Positions 22,183 through 31,968 of a stretch of DNA of 64,000 bases are shown here, piece after piece. Source of the stretch: Oscillospiraceae bacterium (GTDB taxonomy: Bacteria; Bacillota; Clostridia; Oscillospirales; Ruminococcaceae); assembly GCA_021201235.1 (NCBI GenBank), contig JAJQFI010000024.1, positions 62,001 through 126,000 on the forward strand, in the 5' to 3' direction. Each line of letters begins with the position of its first letter. Within the stretch, counting starts at the first letter, position 1. The notes below the pieces were generated by a model. That model had not been told where the DNA came from and made no database searches. It saw nothing but the letters and a program-made list of their open reading frames with translations. Position numbers and translations under genes: made by a program.

Positions 22183-24063
22183 ATGACAAAGAAGCAAAAG
22201 AAGATGCTTGCAAGGATTCTTGTCACTGCATTGATGATGATTCTTCTGATGATACTGCCGGTTTCGGGCATTCCACAGTTGATTCTCTACTTGGTCGCAT
22301 ACATAATAATCGGCTATGACATTCTGCTTAAGGCTTTCAGGGGGATTCTGAATGGCAGGGTGTTTGATGAGAACATTCTGATGGCGATAGCCACCGTCGG
22401 AGCATTTGCGCTTGCAATCTATGATCAGAGCGGGGAATACAGCGAAGCGATTGCCGTCATGCTATTCTACCAGATAGGTGAGCTGTTCCAGAGCTATGCC
22501 GTTGGGAAAAGCCGCCGCAGTATAAGCGACCTGATGGACATACGCCCCGATTATGCCAATATCGAGATTGATGGCAAGCTCACTCAGGTTTCGCCCGATG
22601 AAGTCGGGATAGGTAGCATAATCGTCGTCCAGCCGGGCGAGAAGATTCCGATTGACGGCATTATCGAAGAGGGAACATCCACTCTCAATACTTCCGCACT
22701 GACCGGCGAAAGTCTCCCGAGGGATGTCCACACCGGCGACGAAGTAATCAGTGGTTGCATCAACATGACAGGACTTCTGAAAATCAGAACCGCAAAAGAA
22801 TTCGGCGAATCAACCGTCTCAAAGATTCTTGATTTGGTCGAAAATGCAAGCTCACGCAAATCTAAATCAGAGGATTTCATCTCAAAATTTGCAAGAATCT
22901 ATACTCCCGCCGTATGCGGCTCCGCACTTGCGTTGGCGATAATCCCGCCCATTGTCAGACTGGTTATGGGCCTTCCTGCAGAATTCAACGACTGGATTTA
23001 TCGTGCGCTCACTTTCCTCGTAATCAGTTGCCCGTGTGCATTGGTTGTCAGCATTCCACTCAGCTTCTTTGCCGGAATCGGCGGAGCAAGCAAAGAGGGA
23101 ATACTTATCAAGGGTTCGAACTATCTTGAAACTCTCTCGGAGACGAAATATGTAGTCTTCGACAAGACAGGGACCCTCACTGAAGGCTCATTTGAAGTAA
23201 ACGCAATTCACCACGGCACTATCGACAATTCAAGGCTCATCGAGCTTGCGGCACTTACCGAGAGCGCATCATCTCATCCCATAAGCAAGAGTCTCCAACA
23301 TGCCTATGGCAAAGAACTTGACCGAAGCCGGGTTTCCGATATCTCCGAAATCAGCGGAGAAGGAGTAATTGCAAATGTCGACGGTCACAGCGTAGCGGTC
23401 GGCAACAAGAAAATGATGCAACGAGTGGGGAGTGAGTACATCTCCTGCCATTCTGTCGGCACTATAATTCATGTTGCCGTTGACGGAAGCTACTGCGGAC
23501 ACATAGTGATTTCCGACGTCATAAAACCGAATTCAAAAGAAGCTATCAGATCTCTGAAGCAATCCGGAATTGAGAAAACAATAATGCTCAGCGGTGACTC
23601 AAAAGCAGTCGCCGAAAGTGTTGCTAATGAACTGGGAATTGATGAAGTACACGGCGAACTGATGCCTGATGATAAAGTCGCAAAAGTCGAAGAACTCCTT
23701 GAAGCCAAGAGAAGCGGCAAGTTAGCTTTCGTAGGCGACGGCATTAACGATGCTCCCGTCCTCTCAAGGGCAGACATAGGCATCGCAATGGGCGCCATGG
23801 GCTCCGACGCCGCAATAGAAGCGGCAGACGTGGTCCTTATGGATGACGACCCGGTTAAGATTGCAAAAGCTATCAGGATATCTAAAAAGTGTCTGAGAAT
23901 AGTCAAGGAAAACATCGTCTTCGCAATAGGAGTAAAGCTCATCTGCCTTGTATTGGGCGCACTCGGAATGGCAAGCATGTGGCTTGCGATATTCGCCGAT
24001 GTCGGAGTGATGGTTCTGGCGGTCCTCAATGCGATAAGAGCATTGTTTGTCAGAAAGCTTTGA
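22183..24063 (+). CDS. Heavy metal translocating P-type ATPase (P1B, Zn/Cd/Pb type)
   Basis: This 626-residue efflux pump has the actuator motif TGES, the metal-binding membrane motif CPC (ISCPCALVVS, about residue 282), the phosphorylation site DKTGTLTEG (about residue 327), the P1B-specific HP in SSHPISKS, and the hinge GDGINDAPVL. Gut Clostridia often split the N-terminal HMA into a separate gene, as here. CPC plus a CadC-like regulator favours Zn/Cd/Pb over Cu. ATG 22183 (MTKKQKKML) follows AAGGGAAGAG. A terminator lies at 24079-24119. Confidence 0.93.
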   Translation: MTKKQKKMLARILVTALMMILLMILPVSGIPQLILYLVAYIIIGYDILLKAFRGILNGRVFDENILMAIATVGAFALAIYDQSGEYSEAIAVMLFYQIGELFQSYAVGKSRRSISDLMDIRPDYANIEIDGKLTQVSPDEVGIGSIIVVQPGEKIPIDGIIEEGTSTLNTSALTGESLPRDVHTGDEVISGCINMTGLLKIRTAKEFGESTVSKILDLVENASSRKSKSEDFISKFARIYTPAVCGSALALAIIPPIVRLVMGLPAEFNDWIYRALTFLVISCPCALVVSIPLSFFAGIGGASKEGILIKGSNYLETLSETKYVVFDKTGTLTEGSFEVNAIHHGTIDNSRLIELAALTESASSHPISKSLQHAYGKELDRSRVSDISEISGEGVIANVDGHSVAVGNKKMMQRVGSEYISCHSVGTIIHVAVDGSYCGHIVISDVIKPNSKEAIRSLKQSGIEKTIMLSGDSKAVAESVANELGIDEVHGELMPDDKVAKVEELLEAKRSGKLAFVGDGINDAPVLSRADIGIAMGAMGSDAAIEAADVVLMDDDPVKIAKAIRISKKCLRIVKENIVFAIGVKLICLVLGALGMASMWLAIFADVGVMVLAVLNAIRALFVRKL

Positions 24064-24078
24064 TTTAATATTTTTCAT

Positions 24079-24119
24079 ACCCGTCGTGACTTGTTGAAGT
24101 TGCGACGGGTTTTAAAATT
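24079..24119 (+). terminator. Terminator of the metal efflux operon
   Basis: The stem ACCCGTCG / CGACGGGT with a 16-base loop is followed by TTTAAAATTT. Confidence 0.8.
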
Positions 24120-24198
24120 TTATCACCTCAAAATTCGCCTGTTTCCGCCTTTGAAAGTTGCACTTTTTCTGTCATAACGCCGAAATTAATATTTGCTC

Positions 24199-24227
24199 TT
24201 GAAATAATCCCGTCAAATTGATATAGT
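24199..24227 (+). promoter_or_regulatory. Promoter of the Na/Pi symporter-glyA-fhs group
   Basis: TTGAAA (24199-24204), 17 bases, TATAGT (24222-24227), leaving a leader of about 65 bases before the ATG at 24302. Confidence 0.55.
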
Positions 24228-24301
24228 AGAAGTGTGAGAATGTGTTTTGATGTAATGAGAATGTTAAAGAAAAGTAAAGACGACGTCTTGAAAGGACACT
24301 T

Positions 24302-26068
24302 ATGGACTTAGCTCATATTATTTCTCTTATCGGTGGAGTGGCGTTCTTCCTCTTTGGAATGGAAACAATGGGAAACGGGCTTAAAAGCCTTGCCGGAAAC
24401 AGGATGGAAGAAATCCTGTTCAGGCTTTCTTCTCCTGCTATCAAAGGCTTCTTCCTTGGAATTCTGGTAACCGCCGTAATCCAATCTTCCGGTGCCACAA
24501 CCGTTATGGTTATAAGCTTCGTAAGTGCCGGAACGATGACCCTCACTCAGGCTATCCCGATTGTCCTCGGCACTAACATAGGTACCACAATGACCGGCTG
24601 GATTCTTTCCATTTCCGGTTCCGAAAGTGTTGCCGGTCAGCTCCTTTCCACAGAAGTTCTCATCGCAGTATTTGCGACAATAGGCGCGCTTCTTTACATG
24701 TTCACAAGTAAGAATTCGACCAAGAGTATCGGTCTTGTCCTTCTGGGACTCAGTACCATTCTTTTGTCAATGTCTCTTATAAGCGATTCCGTCGACCCGT
24801 TAAAAGAAAGCGAAGCCTTCCAGAATATACTTCTTCTGTTCAAGAACCCGGTTCTCGGCGTTCTTGCAGGTGTATTCGTGGCGGCTGTTATTCAGTCGTG
24901 CTCCGCCGGCGTCGGCATCTTGCAGGCACTTTGTACATCGGTTGTAATTCCGTACAGTGTCTGCCTCCCTTTGATTTTAGGTATAAATATAGGCGCAAGC
25001 TCTCCCGTTCTGATTGCAATGATAGGGAAGAATAAAAACTCCAAGCGAACGGCTTTGGTATATCTCATCGCAAATATACTGACTGCTGTACTTGTAGCTA
25101 TTATTCTTGTTCCCATTAATGCAATCACAGGAGGGCTTTCATTTATGAATGAGAGTGCAACGACAACCGGCATCGCACTTATGAACTCAGTTATCAGTGT
25201 CGTCGGAATGGTAGCACTGCTTCCTGCAAGCAAGCTTATCGAGAAGATCTGCTATATCGTAATCAAGCCTGACCCTTCAGAGAGCGAAGATACGAGTGAG
25301 ATTGACTCGCTCGACGAAAACCTTCTTGACTACGTTCCCGCCGCAATCGAAGTCAGCCGAAAAGCCGCTCTCAAAATGTGCGATATTGCAAGAAAGAACA
25401 TATTCCGTGCAATCAGACTCATAACCGAATATGACAAGTCGAAATACCAAAAGGTTGCCGAGAAAGAATCCCTTTGCGACAAGTATGAGGACAAGCTCGG
25501 AAACTATCTCGTCAAGATAGGTAAGAACGTCATGGACGAGAAGCAACAGGCTATTTCAAGCGAGCTTCTGAGCGTAATAGGTGACTTCGAGAGAATAAGC
25601 GATCATGCGGCAAATATCGCAGAGAACGCCGAAGAGATTCACGATAAAAAGATTGTATTCTCCGATGAGGCGGCAATGGAATTGCAAATCCTCACTGATG
25701 CCATCAGCGAGATTATCAATCTAGCATCGTCCGCATTCGTCGAGAGAAGACGCGATCTGGCAGTTAAAGTCGAGCCGCTCGAAGAAACCATCGACGAAAT
25801 GTCCAAAGTTATCAAGAACAATCATATCGAGCGTGTACAGTCGGGTGCATGCACGATAGTTACGGGATTCGTCTACAGTGATCTTCTCACAAACTTTGAG
25901 AGAGTTGCCGACCACTGCTCGAATATAGCGCTTTCCGTTCTTCATAGTTATGACTTGAACGCAGAAGGGCATACATACGTCGCACAGATTTCCGATTCGC
26001 CAGAATTCAAACAAAATCTTGACGACTACAGAAAGAAATATCTTTTTGCTGTCGCAAAGAGTAAATAA
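24302..26068 (+). CDS. Na/Pi cotransporter family protein with PhoU-like domain
   Basis: A 588-residue membrane protein. Its two inverted Na/Pi_cotrans repeats carry [17 protein letters not shown] (about residues 61-77) and [14 protein letters not shown], the paired QSS/QSC motifs of the family, and it has eight or more hydrophobic segments. A C-terminal cytoplasmic PhoU-like helical domain spans about residues 350-560. It imports or exports phosphate with sodium. ATG 24302 follows GAAAGGA. glyA starts 19 bases downstream, so it is probably cotranscribed. Confidence 0.92.
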   Translation: MDLAHIISLIGGVAFFLFGMETMGNGLKSLAGNRMEEILFRLSSPAIKGFFLGILVTAVIQSSGATTVMVISFVSAGTMTLTQAIPIVLGTNIGTTMTGWILSISGSESVAGQLLSTEVLIAVFATIGALLYMFTSKNSTKSIGLVLLGLSTILLSMSLISDSVDPLKESEAFQNILLLFKNPVLGVLAGVFVAAVIQSCSAGVGILQALCTSVVIPYSVCLPLILGINIGASSPVLIAMIGKNKNSKRTALVYLIANILTAVLVAIILVPINAITGGLSFMNESATTTGIALMNSVISVVGMVALLPASKLIEKICYIVIKPDPSESEDTSEIDSLDENLLDYVPAAIEVSRKAALKMCDIARKNIFRAIRLITEYDKSKYQKVAEKESLCDKYEDKLGNYLVKIGKNVMDEKQQAISSELLSVIGDFERISDHAANIAENAEEIHDKKIVFSDEAAMELQILTDAISEIINLASSAFVERRRDLAVKVEPLEETIDEMSKVIKNNHIERVQSGACTIVTGFVYSDLLTNFERVADHCSNIALSVLHSYDLNAEGHTYVAQISDSPEFKQNLDDYRKKYLFAVAKSK

Positions 26069-26087
26069 ATGCAAAGGAGCAATCACC

Positions 26088-27326
26088 ATGTTTTTTGAAG
26101 AGCTGAAAAACTTTGATCCGGAGGTAGCCGCATCATGTGAGCGGGAGCTTAACCGCCAGCGCCACAACATCGAGCTTATCGCCTCGGAAAATATCGTTTC
26201 CGAAGGAGTGCTTTTGGCGGCAGGAAGCGTTCTCACAAACAAGTACGCCGAGGGTTATCCCGCAAAGAGATACTACGGCGGATGCCAGTATGTCGACGAA
26301 GTCGAGGAAATCGCAAGAGAACGTGCAAAAAAGCTCTTCGGAGCGGAGCATGCAAACGTTCAGCCCCATAGCGGTGCAAACGCAAACCTCGCCACCTTCT
26401 TTGCACTTTTACAGCCGGGTGACACCGTTCTTTCCATGAGCCTTGCTCACGGAGGACACCTTTCACACGGTTCACCTGTCAACATTTCCGGCAAGTACTT
26501 CCACATTGTTCCTTACGGCGTTTCCGATGAAACCCAGACCATAGATTACGATGAAGTTGAGCGTCTGGCTCTTGAGTGCAAGCCCAAGCTCATTCTTGCA
26601 GGCGCTTCCGCATATCCGAGAATCATCGACTTCAAGCGTTTCCGCGAGATTGCTGACGAAGTAGGAGCTTATCTGATGGTAGACATGGCTCACATCGCCG
26701 GTCTCGTCGCCGCAGGTCTTCATCCGAGCCCGATTCCATATGCCGACGTTGTAACAACCACAACCCATAAGACCTTGAGAGGACCCAGAGGCGGGCTTAT
26801 TCTCTGCAAAGAGCAGTATGCAAAGGCAATAGACAAGGCTATCTTCCCCGGAACACAGGGCGGACCGCTTATGCACATCATTGCTGCAAAAGCTGTAGCT
26901 TTCGGCGAAGCTCTTACCCCTGAATTCAAGGACTATCAAAAGCAGATTATCGCAAACGCTCAGACTCTTGCAAGCGAATTCACTGCTCACGGAATCAAGC
27001 TCGTTTCCGGAGGAACCGATAATCACCTCATGCTCCTTGATTTAAGAGGAACAGGCGTAACCGGCAAAGAGCTCGAGCACCGTCTTGATGAGGTTCATAT
27101 CACTGCAAACAAGAATGCCATCCCCAATGACCCCGAAAGCCCGTTCATCACAAGTGGCTTGAGAGTCGGCACTCCCGCTGTAACCACCAGAGGCTTCGGC
27201 GAGAACGAAATGAAGCTCATAGCCGGCTGGATTTGCGAATGCATCACCGATTTCGATGCAAATAAAGAAAGAATCACAAACGAGGTTGTCTCGCTTTGCG
27301 AGAAATTTCCGATTTACGACAAGTAA
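26088..27326 (+). CDS. glyA: Serine hydroxymethyltransferase
   Basis: A 412-residue PLP enzyme that interconverts serine and glycine and charges tetrahydrofolate with a methylene group. The PLP lysine is in [14 protein letters not shown] (about residue 227); the N-terminal [10 protein letters not shown] and [13 protein letters not shown] motifs are intact. ATG 26088 follows CAAAGGAG. fhs follows after 20 bases, so two tetrahydrofolate one-carbon entry enzymes are paired. Confidence 0.97.
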   Translation: MFFEELKNFDPEVAASCERELNRQRHNIELIASENIVSEGVLLAAGSVLTNKYAEGYPAKRYYGGCQYVDEVEEIARERAKKLFGAEHANVQPHSGANANLATFFALLQPGDTVLSMSLAHGGHLSHGSPVNISGKYFHIVPYGVSDETQTIDYDEVERLALECKPKLILAGASAYPRIIDFKRFREIADEVGAYLMVDMAHIAGLVAAGLHPSPIPYADVVTTTTHKTLRGPRGGLILCKEQYAKAIDKAIFPGTQGGPLMHIIAAKAVAFGEALTPEFKDYQKQIIANAQTLASEFTAHGIKLVSGGTDNHLMLLDLRGTGVTGKELEHRLDEVHITANKNAIPNDPESPFITSGLRVGTPAVTTRGFGENEMKLIAGWICECITDFDANKERITNEVVSLCEKFPIYDK

Positions 27327-27346
27327 TTTCCTGAGAGGTGAACGAT

Positions 27347-29017
27347 ATGAAAACAGACATCGAAATAGCTCAGGAATCTCAGATGCTTCCTATAACCAAG
27401 ATTGCCGAGATTGCTGGAATTGATGAGGATTCGATTGAGCAATACGGAAAATACAAGGCTAAGGTCGACCCAAAAATCATCAATGACGATTCAAGAAAGA
27501 ATGGCAAGCTTATTCTCGTAACCGCAATCACTCCGACGCCTGCAGGCGAGGGCAAAACCACCACAACAATCGGTCTTGCCGACGGGTTAAGAAAAATAGG
27601 GAAGAACTCTGTCGTTGCCCTTCGTGAGCCTTCATTGGGTCCCGTTTTCGGAATCAAGGGCGGAGCCGCAGGCGGCGGATATGCTCAGGTTGTCCCTATG
27701 GAGGATATCAATCTTCATTTCACCGGCGACTTTCACGCTATAGGTGCCGCAAACAATCTTCTTGCGGCTATGATTGACAATCACATTCAGCAAGGGAACG
27801 CCCTCGGAATCGACCCGAGAAGAATCACATGGAAGAGATGCGTCGACATGAATGACCGTCAGCTAAGATTTATTGTTGACGGCTTAGGTGGAAAGCCCAA
27901 CGGCACGCCCCGCGAGGATGGCTTCGATATAACCGTTGCAAGCGAAATTATGGCGGTATTCTGCCTTGCAAGCTCCATCGACGACCTTAAAGACAGACTG
28001 GGGAAAATTATAATCGGTTATACTTATTCTGGAGAACCCGTGACGGCTTCTCAGCTCAAGTCTGTCGGCGCAATGGCGGCGCTTCTCAAGGATGCCCTGA
28101 AGCCGAATCTTGTTCAGACTCTGGAGCACACCCCTGCACTTGTCCACGGCGGACCCTTTGCAAATATCGCACATGGTTGCAATTCAGTACTGGCAACAAA
28201 GCTCGCAATGAAGCTTGGCGATTATGCCGTAACGGAAGCCGGCTTCGGTGCTGATTTGGGCGCTGAGAAGTTCCTTGACATCAAGTGCCGCATGGCAGGA
28301 CTCACGCCTTCTGCGGTTGTAATAGTCGCGACCGTCAGAGCCCTTAAGATGCACGGCGGTCTTGCTAAGACCGAGCTCGGAAAAGAGGATCTGGATGCTT
28401 TGAAGAAAGGTCTTCCGAATCTCTTAAGACATGTTTCCAATATCAAGAATGTCTACGGTTTGCCTTCCGTAGTCGCAGTAAACAGATTCCCGACAGATAC
28501 GGATGCCGAGGTAAATCTCGTTATTGAAGAATGCCGCAAGCTCGGCGTAAACACCGTTCTCTCCGATGTCTGGGCAAAGGGTGGGGAAGGCGGAATCGAA
28601 CTCGCCAACGAAGTTGTCAGACTTTGCGAGGAAGAGACTCCGAACTTCACCTTCAGCTATTCCGATGACATGAGCCTCGAGGAGAAGATTAACGCCGTCG
28701 TCACCAAGGTCTATGGCGGAAACGGCGTCACCTATCTCCCTACGGCAAAGAAGGAGCTTGCAAGGCTCACAGAGCTCGGTTTCGGAAAGCTTCCCGTTTG
28801 CATAGCAAAGACTCAGTATTCCTTCTCCGACGACCCGACAAAGCTCGGCGCACCCGAAGACTTCACCGTTACTGTCAAGAACGTAAAGGTATCAGCCGGT
28901 GCCGGTTTCGTGGTTGTTCTGACAGGGGATATAATGACTATGCCGGGTCTCCCGAAATCTCCTGCGGCAGAAAGAATAGACGTAACCTCGGACGGAGTAA
29001 TAACAGGACTCTTCTAA
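27347..29017 (+). CDS. fhs: Formate-tetrahydrofolate ligase
   Basis: This 556-residue enzyme makes 10-formyl-THF from formate and ATP. The nucleotide loop [16 protein letters not shown] lies near residues 59-74, and the formate/THF region [15 protein letters not shown] follows. ATG 27347 is preceded by GAGAGG; a GTG at 27338 overlaps that ribosome site. It follows glyA, and a strong bidirectional terminator ends the unit. Confidence 0.97.
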   Translation: MKTDIEIAQESQMLPITKIAEIAGIDEDSIEQYGKYKAKVDPKIINDDSRKNGKLILVTAITPTPAGEGKTTTTIGLADGLRKIGKNSVVALREPSLGPVFGIKGGAAGGGYAQVVPMEDINLHFTGDFHAIGAANNLLAAMIDNHIQQGNALGIDPRRITWKRCVDMNDRQLRFIVDGLGGKPNGTPREDGFDITVASEIMAVFCLASSIDDLKDRLGKIIIGYTYSGEPVTASQLKSVGAMAALLKDALKPNLVQTLEHTPALVHGGPFANIAHGCNSVLATKLAMKLGDYAVTEAGFGADLGAEKFLDIKCRMAGLTPSAVVIVATVRALKMHGGLAKTELGKEDLDALKKGLPNLLRHVSNIKNVYGLPSVVAVNRFPTDTDAEVNLVIEECRKLGVNTVLSDVWAKGGEGGIELANEVVRLCEEETPNFTFSYSDDMSLEEKINAVVTKVYGGNGVTYLPTAKKELARLTELGFGKLPVCIAKTQYSFSDDPTKLGAPEDFTVTVKNVKVSAGAGFVVVLTGDIMTMPGLPKSPAAERIDVTSDGVITGLF

Positions 29018-29026
29018 GCAAATAAT

Positions 29027-29059
29027 AAAAGCCGACAGTTTCTGCACTGTCGGCTTTTT
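29027..29059. terminator. Bidirectional terminator between fhs and tRNA-Pro
   Basis: The stem AAAAGCCGACAGT / ACTGTCGGCTTTT with loop TTCTGC serves fhs on the plus strand and tRNA-Pro on the minus strand. Confidence 0.92.
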
Positions 29060-29076
29060 GTCGTCCGCGACGACGA

Positions 29077-29153
29077 TGGTCGGGATGACAGGACTCGAAC
29101 CTGCGGCATCCTGCTCCCAAAGCAGGCGCTCTACCAAACTGAGCCACATCCCG
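29077..29153 (-). tRNA. tRNA-Pro (anticodon TGG)
   Basis: Acceptor CGGGATG pairs with CATCCCG, the anticodon arm CCTGC-TTTGGGA-GCAGG gives TGG, and the T-arm and encoded CCA are present. The minus-strand promoter is TTGACA (29195-29200), 17 bases, TATAAT (29172-29177), a perfect consensus. Confidence 0.95.
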
Positions 29154-29292
29154 TTTGAATTGACATCATGTATTATAGCCGTATTTTTGCAATCTGTCAA
29201 TAGCTTTTTTTCTGAACTTTCATATAAATGGCGGGGGTATAAGTCATTTTTATAAGTAGAGGCGATAATTTTTGCTGTTCTTCGAAAAAGTG

Positions 29293-29321
29293 TTGACATG
29301 TGATTGTGCAAATGGTATAAT
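29293..29321 (+). promoter_or_regulatory. Consensus promoter of the secreted protein gene
   Basis: TTGACA (29293-29298), 17 bases, TATAAT (29316-29321), with a strong AGGAGG ribosome site at 29350-29355. This predicts very high expression. Confidence 0.85.
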
Positions 29322-29362
29322 GAAGACGGTTAAAAACCATATTATATTAGGAGGAAAATAAC

Positions 29363-30010
29363 ATGAAGAAAATTTTGGCAATTGTCATGGCAGTCGCAAT
29401 GGTTATGGCTCTTTCTGTAACCGCTTTTGCAGCTGAGACTGAGATTGCTCTCACAACTGACAACCTCGGTTACTACAATGATGCTACCGAAGTTGACGGT
29501 GGACTTAACTCCAGCGGAGAGCAGTTTGTTGTTAGCCTTCCCGAAGTTGTTGAGAAGGGTGAGACCATCACCATCCACATCAAGGGAACATCTGACGGCG
29601 ACTTCAGAGTATGGCTCGTAAACGGTGCAAATACTGACTCTGACTTGTGGCTTTCTACCGAAAATGGTTTCGCTGGTGGCGAGTTTGACTACACTATCGA
29701 TCTTACCATGAACGACCATGATGGCAACGGCGACACCAGTTCTGACGGTATCAACTTCAAGGGCATTGCTTATGGCACTAACCTCGACAACTTCACCCTT
29801 ACCTATCTTGCTATAGTTACCGATGGCGAAGAGGTTGTTGCTGAGTCTTCTGACGATGCTACCGAAGAGACCGCTGAGGCTTCTGAGGAAACCGCTGAGG
29901 CTACCGAAGAAACCACTGCTACCACTACCAATGCTGACACCGGCGTTGTTCTGGCTGTTCTCCCGATGGCTGTAGCTGCTGCTGCTGTTGTAGCTTCCAA
30001 GAGAAGATAA
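29363..30010 (+). CDS. Abundant secreted surface protein with NADTG-type C-terminal anchor signal
   Basis: A 215-residue protein with a signal peptide cleaved near AFAAE (residues 21-25), a beta-rich domain of about 130 residues resembling a carbohydrate-binding fold (EFDYTIDLTMNDHDGNG), and a Glu/Thr-rich linker with EETAEA repeats. The tail NADTG, then a hydrophobic stretch, then SKRR has the layout of a sortase signal in which NxDTG replaces LPxTG. Perfect promoter, strong ribosome site and GCT/ACC-rich codons indicate high expression. The family is unknown to me. Confidence 0.75.
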   Translation: MKKILAIVMAVAMVMALSVTAFAAETEIALTTDNLGYYNDATEVDGGLNSSGEQFVVSLPEVVEKGETITIHIKGTSDGDFRVWLVNGANTDSDLWLSTENGFAGGEFDYTIDLTMNDHDGNGDTSSDGINFKGIAYGTNLDNFTLTYLAIVTDGEEVVAESSDDATEETAEASEETAEATEETTATTTNADTGVVLAVLPMAVAAAAVVASKRR

Positions 30011-30040
30011 TTTCGGAACTCCGATAAGACAACTGAAAAG

Positions 30041-30070
30041 AAATGCCTCCTTTCGGAGGCATTCTTTTTA
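30041..30070. terminator. Bidirectional terminator after the surface protein gene
   Basis: The stem AATGCCTCC / GGAGGCATT with loop TTTC is flanked by an A-rich stretch and TCTTTTTA; it can also stop the convergent CotH gene. Confidence 0.9.
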
Positions 30071-30104
30071 TGGCATATTTTATGCTATATTCGGAACAGA
30101 GAAG

Positions 30105-31757
30105 TCATCCCCAGAGTGTATTCAGATACTCAACTCTGTTTCTTGTCCATCTTATTGTTGCGAGCGCACTTGAAGAACGGCTCTTTCCGTCCTTGTCAAA
30201 ATCATCCGAATAGGTCTCAACAGTTTCCGTTACCTCGTCCAGAGCTTCCAGAATATAGGAATATCTTTCCTGCCATTTCTCGCTTACAAGCTCCTGGAAC
30301 CAATCGGCAGAGTAGAGGAGTATAAGCCATGGATTCGAACGGTCCCCCCAGTTGTCGACGAAATAGTCATCCTTGAATTTTGCCGCATAAAGTCCGCCGT
30401 CTGCATCCGAGCTGTAGTCTTCGTATGCCCAACTGAAATCCCAAGGTGCCACACAGGTAAGTACGGGATAAATCGAATTTTCACTGAAATCAACCGCAAA
30501 GAAGAAGCTTCCTCCGCCGACATCCTGGTCGTTCACAATCTCATAGGTGATGTACATATCCACAAACGACTCGATATCCATAACCTGAGATATGCAATCA
30601 TATGCCGACTCGAACTCGTCCTGTGCCAGAGTCAGAGTAAAATCATCGTCGACTCTGTCAACACGGTAGTATTCGCCATATTTTATTGCACGCATTGCAA
30701 CCTCGTAGCAGACCTCAAAATATCTTTCGATAAAGTCGAGCTGTTCCTCAGAATACAGGTCGTTTCTTACAGTATAGTAATACTTGACAGGAACCCTTGA
30801 AGTCCCGTATACATCGGTTATCGACTCGTTATTGTAGTTCAGAAGAAATCTCCATGTTTCGCCGCTTGAGTAGTTGTCGAGCTCTACGAGATAGCCTATA
30901 TCCGTCCCGGTATAGCCTTCCTCGGCTTCGGTGATTGCAACTCTGTTCTCGTTCTCCTGAGTCTGTTCACAGAGAAGATATATACCCATGTACTCTTCGT
31001 TGATATAAACCTGAACGAAGGTGGAATCGGAGACGTAATACATCCCTGCGTTAATTGCCGCCGCAAGAGTAAACGCAAGATGGTCTCTTACGCCGTAGTT
31101 GTAGGTCTTCAGAAGTACCCACGATTTGCATTTTGCCCCGTCATTGAGTCCAAGAACAGACTGCTTCTTCGTAAACTTGATTCGGTAGGGTGCACCGTTG
31201 GCTCTTATCTGGTCGACGTCACCATAATATGCGCTGGCATTGCCTCTGACTCTTATCTGAGCCTCTGTCGCATCCATGACATACTCGGAATCGCAGTTCA
31301 TAATCTCAACGATGCAGTTCACATACTCGTCGAGTGAAAGGACCTCCTGCTCGTCTTCTGTTGAAACGGAAATAATCGGAAGCTCACATTCTTCGCAAAT
31401 CTGTGAGTAGAAGCTGCTCCGTTCACTCCTTGAGAGTCCATACATCTCGTATAAATCGTCGGGAGTCAGGCTGTCATATGTGAAATCTTCGGTGTAGTCA
31501 TCCACAATCAGACCGGAATCACCGGTAACAGCTGATGTTGCTTCAGTAACAGCCCCGGTCGCCGTTGTAGAATCGGATTGTGTGACTACATAGGACGGTA
31601 CGTTTTCGGATACGGTTGTAGCTTCTTCGGATGATGAGGCTGTTGTGGTCGTACTTTCACTTACATCAGATATTTCGGTTCGGGTACAAGCGGTCATACT
31701 GCTCGTGAGAACTACCACGGCACACACTACCGCCATAATCCTTCTTCTGTCATTCAT
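30105..31757 (-). CDS. CotH kinase family lipoprotein
   Basis: A 550-residue exported lipoprotein (lipobox MTAC at residues 21-24) with a Ser/Thr-rich spacer to about residue 85. The CotH domain follows: AQIRVRGNASAYYG, YRIKFTKKQSVLGL, KSWVLLKTY, GIYLLCEQTQ, and the metal-binding region APWDFSWAYED. CotH of Bacillus phosphorylates spore coat proteins; secreted clostridial members are less understood. ATG 31757 follows AAGGAAG. The minus-strand promoter is TTGAAA (31844-31849), 17 bases, TAAAAT (31821-31826). Upstream, a 15-mer (31868-31882) matches the repeat before the ABC exporter. Confidence 0.85.
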   Translation of the reverse strand: MNDRRRIMAVVCAVVVLTSSMTACTRTEISDVSESTTTTASSSEEATTVSENVPSYVVTQSDSTTATGAVTEATSAVTGDSGLIVDDYTEDFTYDSLTPDDLYEMYGLSRSERSSFYSQICEECELPIISVSTEDEQEVLSLDEYVNCIVEIMNCDSEYVMDATEAQIRVRGNASAYYGDVDQIRANGAPYRIKFTKKQSVLGLNDGAKCKSWVLLKTYNYGVRDHLAFTLAAAINAGMYYVSDSTFVQVYINEEYMGIYLLCEQTQENENRVAITEAEEGYTGTDIGYLVELDNYSSGETWRFLLNYNNESITDVYGTSRVPVKYYYTVRNDLYSEEQLDFIERYFEVCYEVAMRAIKYGEYYRVDRVDDDFTLTLAQDEFESAYDCISQVMDIESFVDMYITYEIVNDQDVGGGSFFFAVDFSENSIYPVLTCVAPWDFSWAYEDYSSDADGGLYAAKFKDDYFVDNWGDRSNPWLILLYSADWFQELVSEKWQERYSYILEALDEVTETVETYSDDFDKDGKSRSSSALATIRWTRNRVEYLNTLWG

Positions 31758-31909
31758 TTTCAATACTTCCTTAATATAAATCGGACAAGCCGGTTATCTT
31801 TCTTTTCGATATCAGTCTACATTTTACCATACGGCATGGCACTTTTCAAGATACAAAACGGTTACAAAAAGATTAAGATTTGTCGGGCATCATTACTCTA
31901 ACAAAACGG

Positions 31910-31938
31910 TTGACAAGAGCCGTCGAATCGAGTAAAAT
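31910..31938 (+). promoter_or_regulatory. Promoter of the pseudouridine synthase gene
   Basis: TTGACA (31910-31915), 17 bases, TAAAAT (31933-31938). Confidence 0.7.
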
Positions 31939-31968
31939 ATTCTTATAGAGAAGATTTCGAGGTATGAT

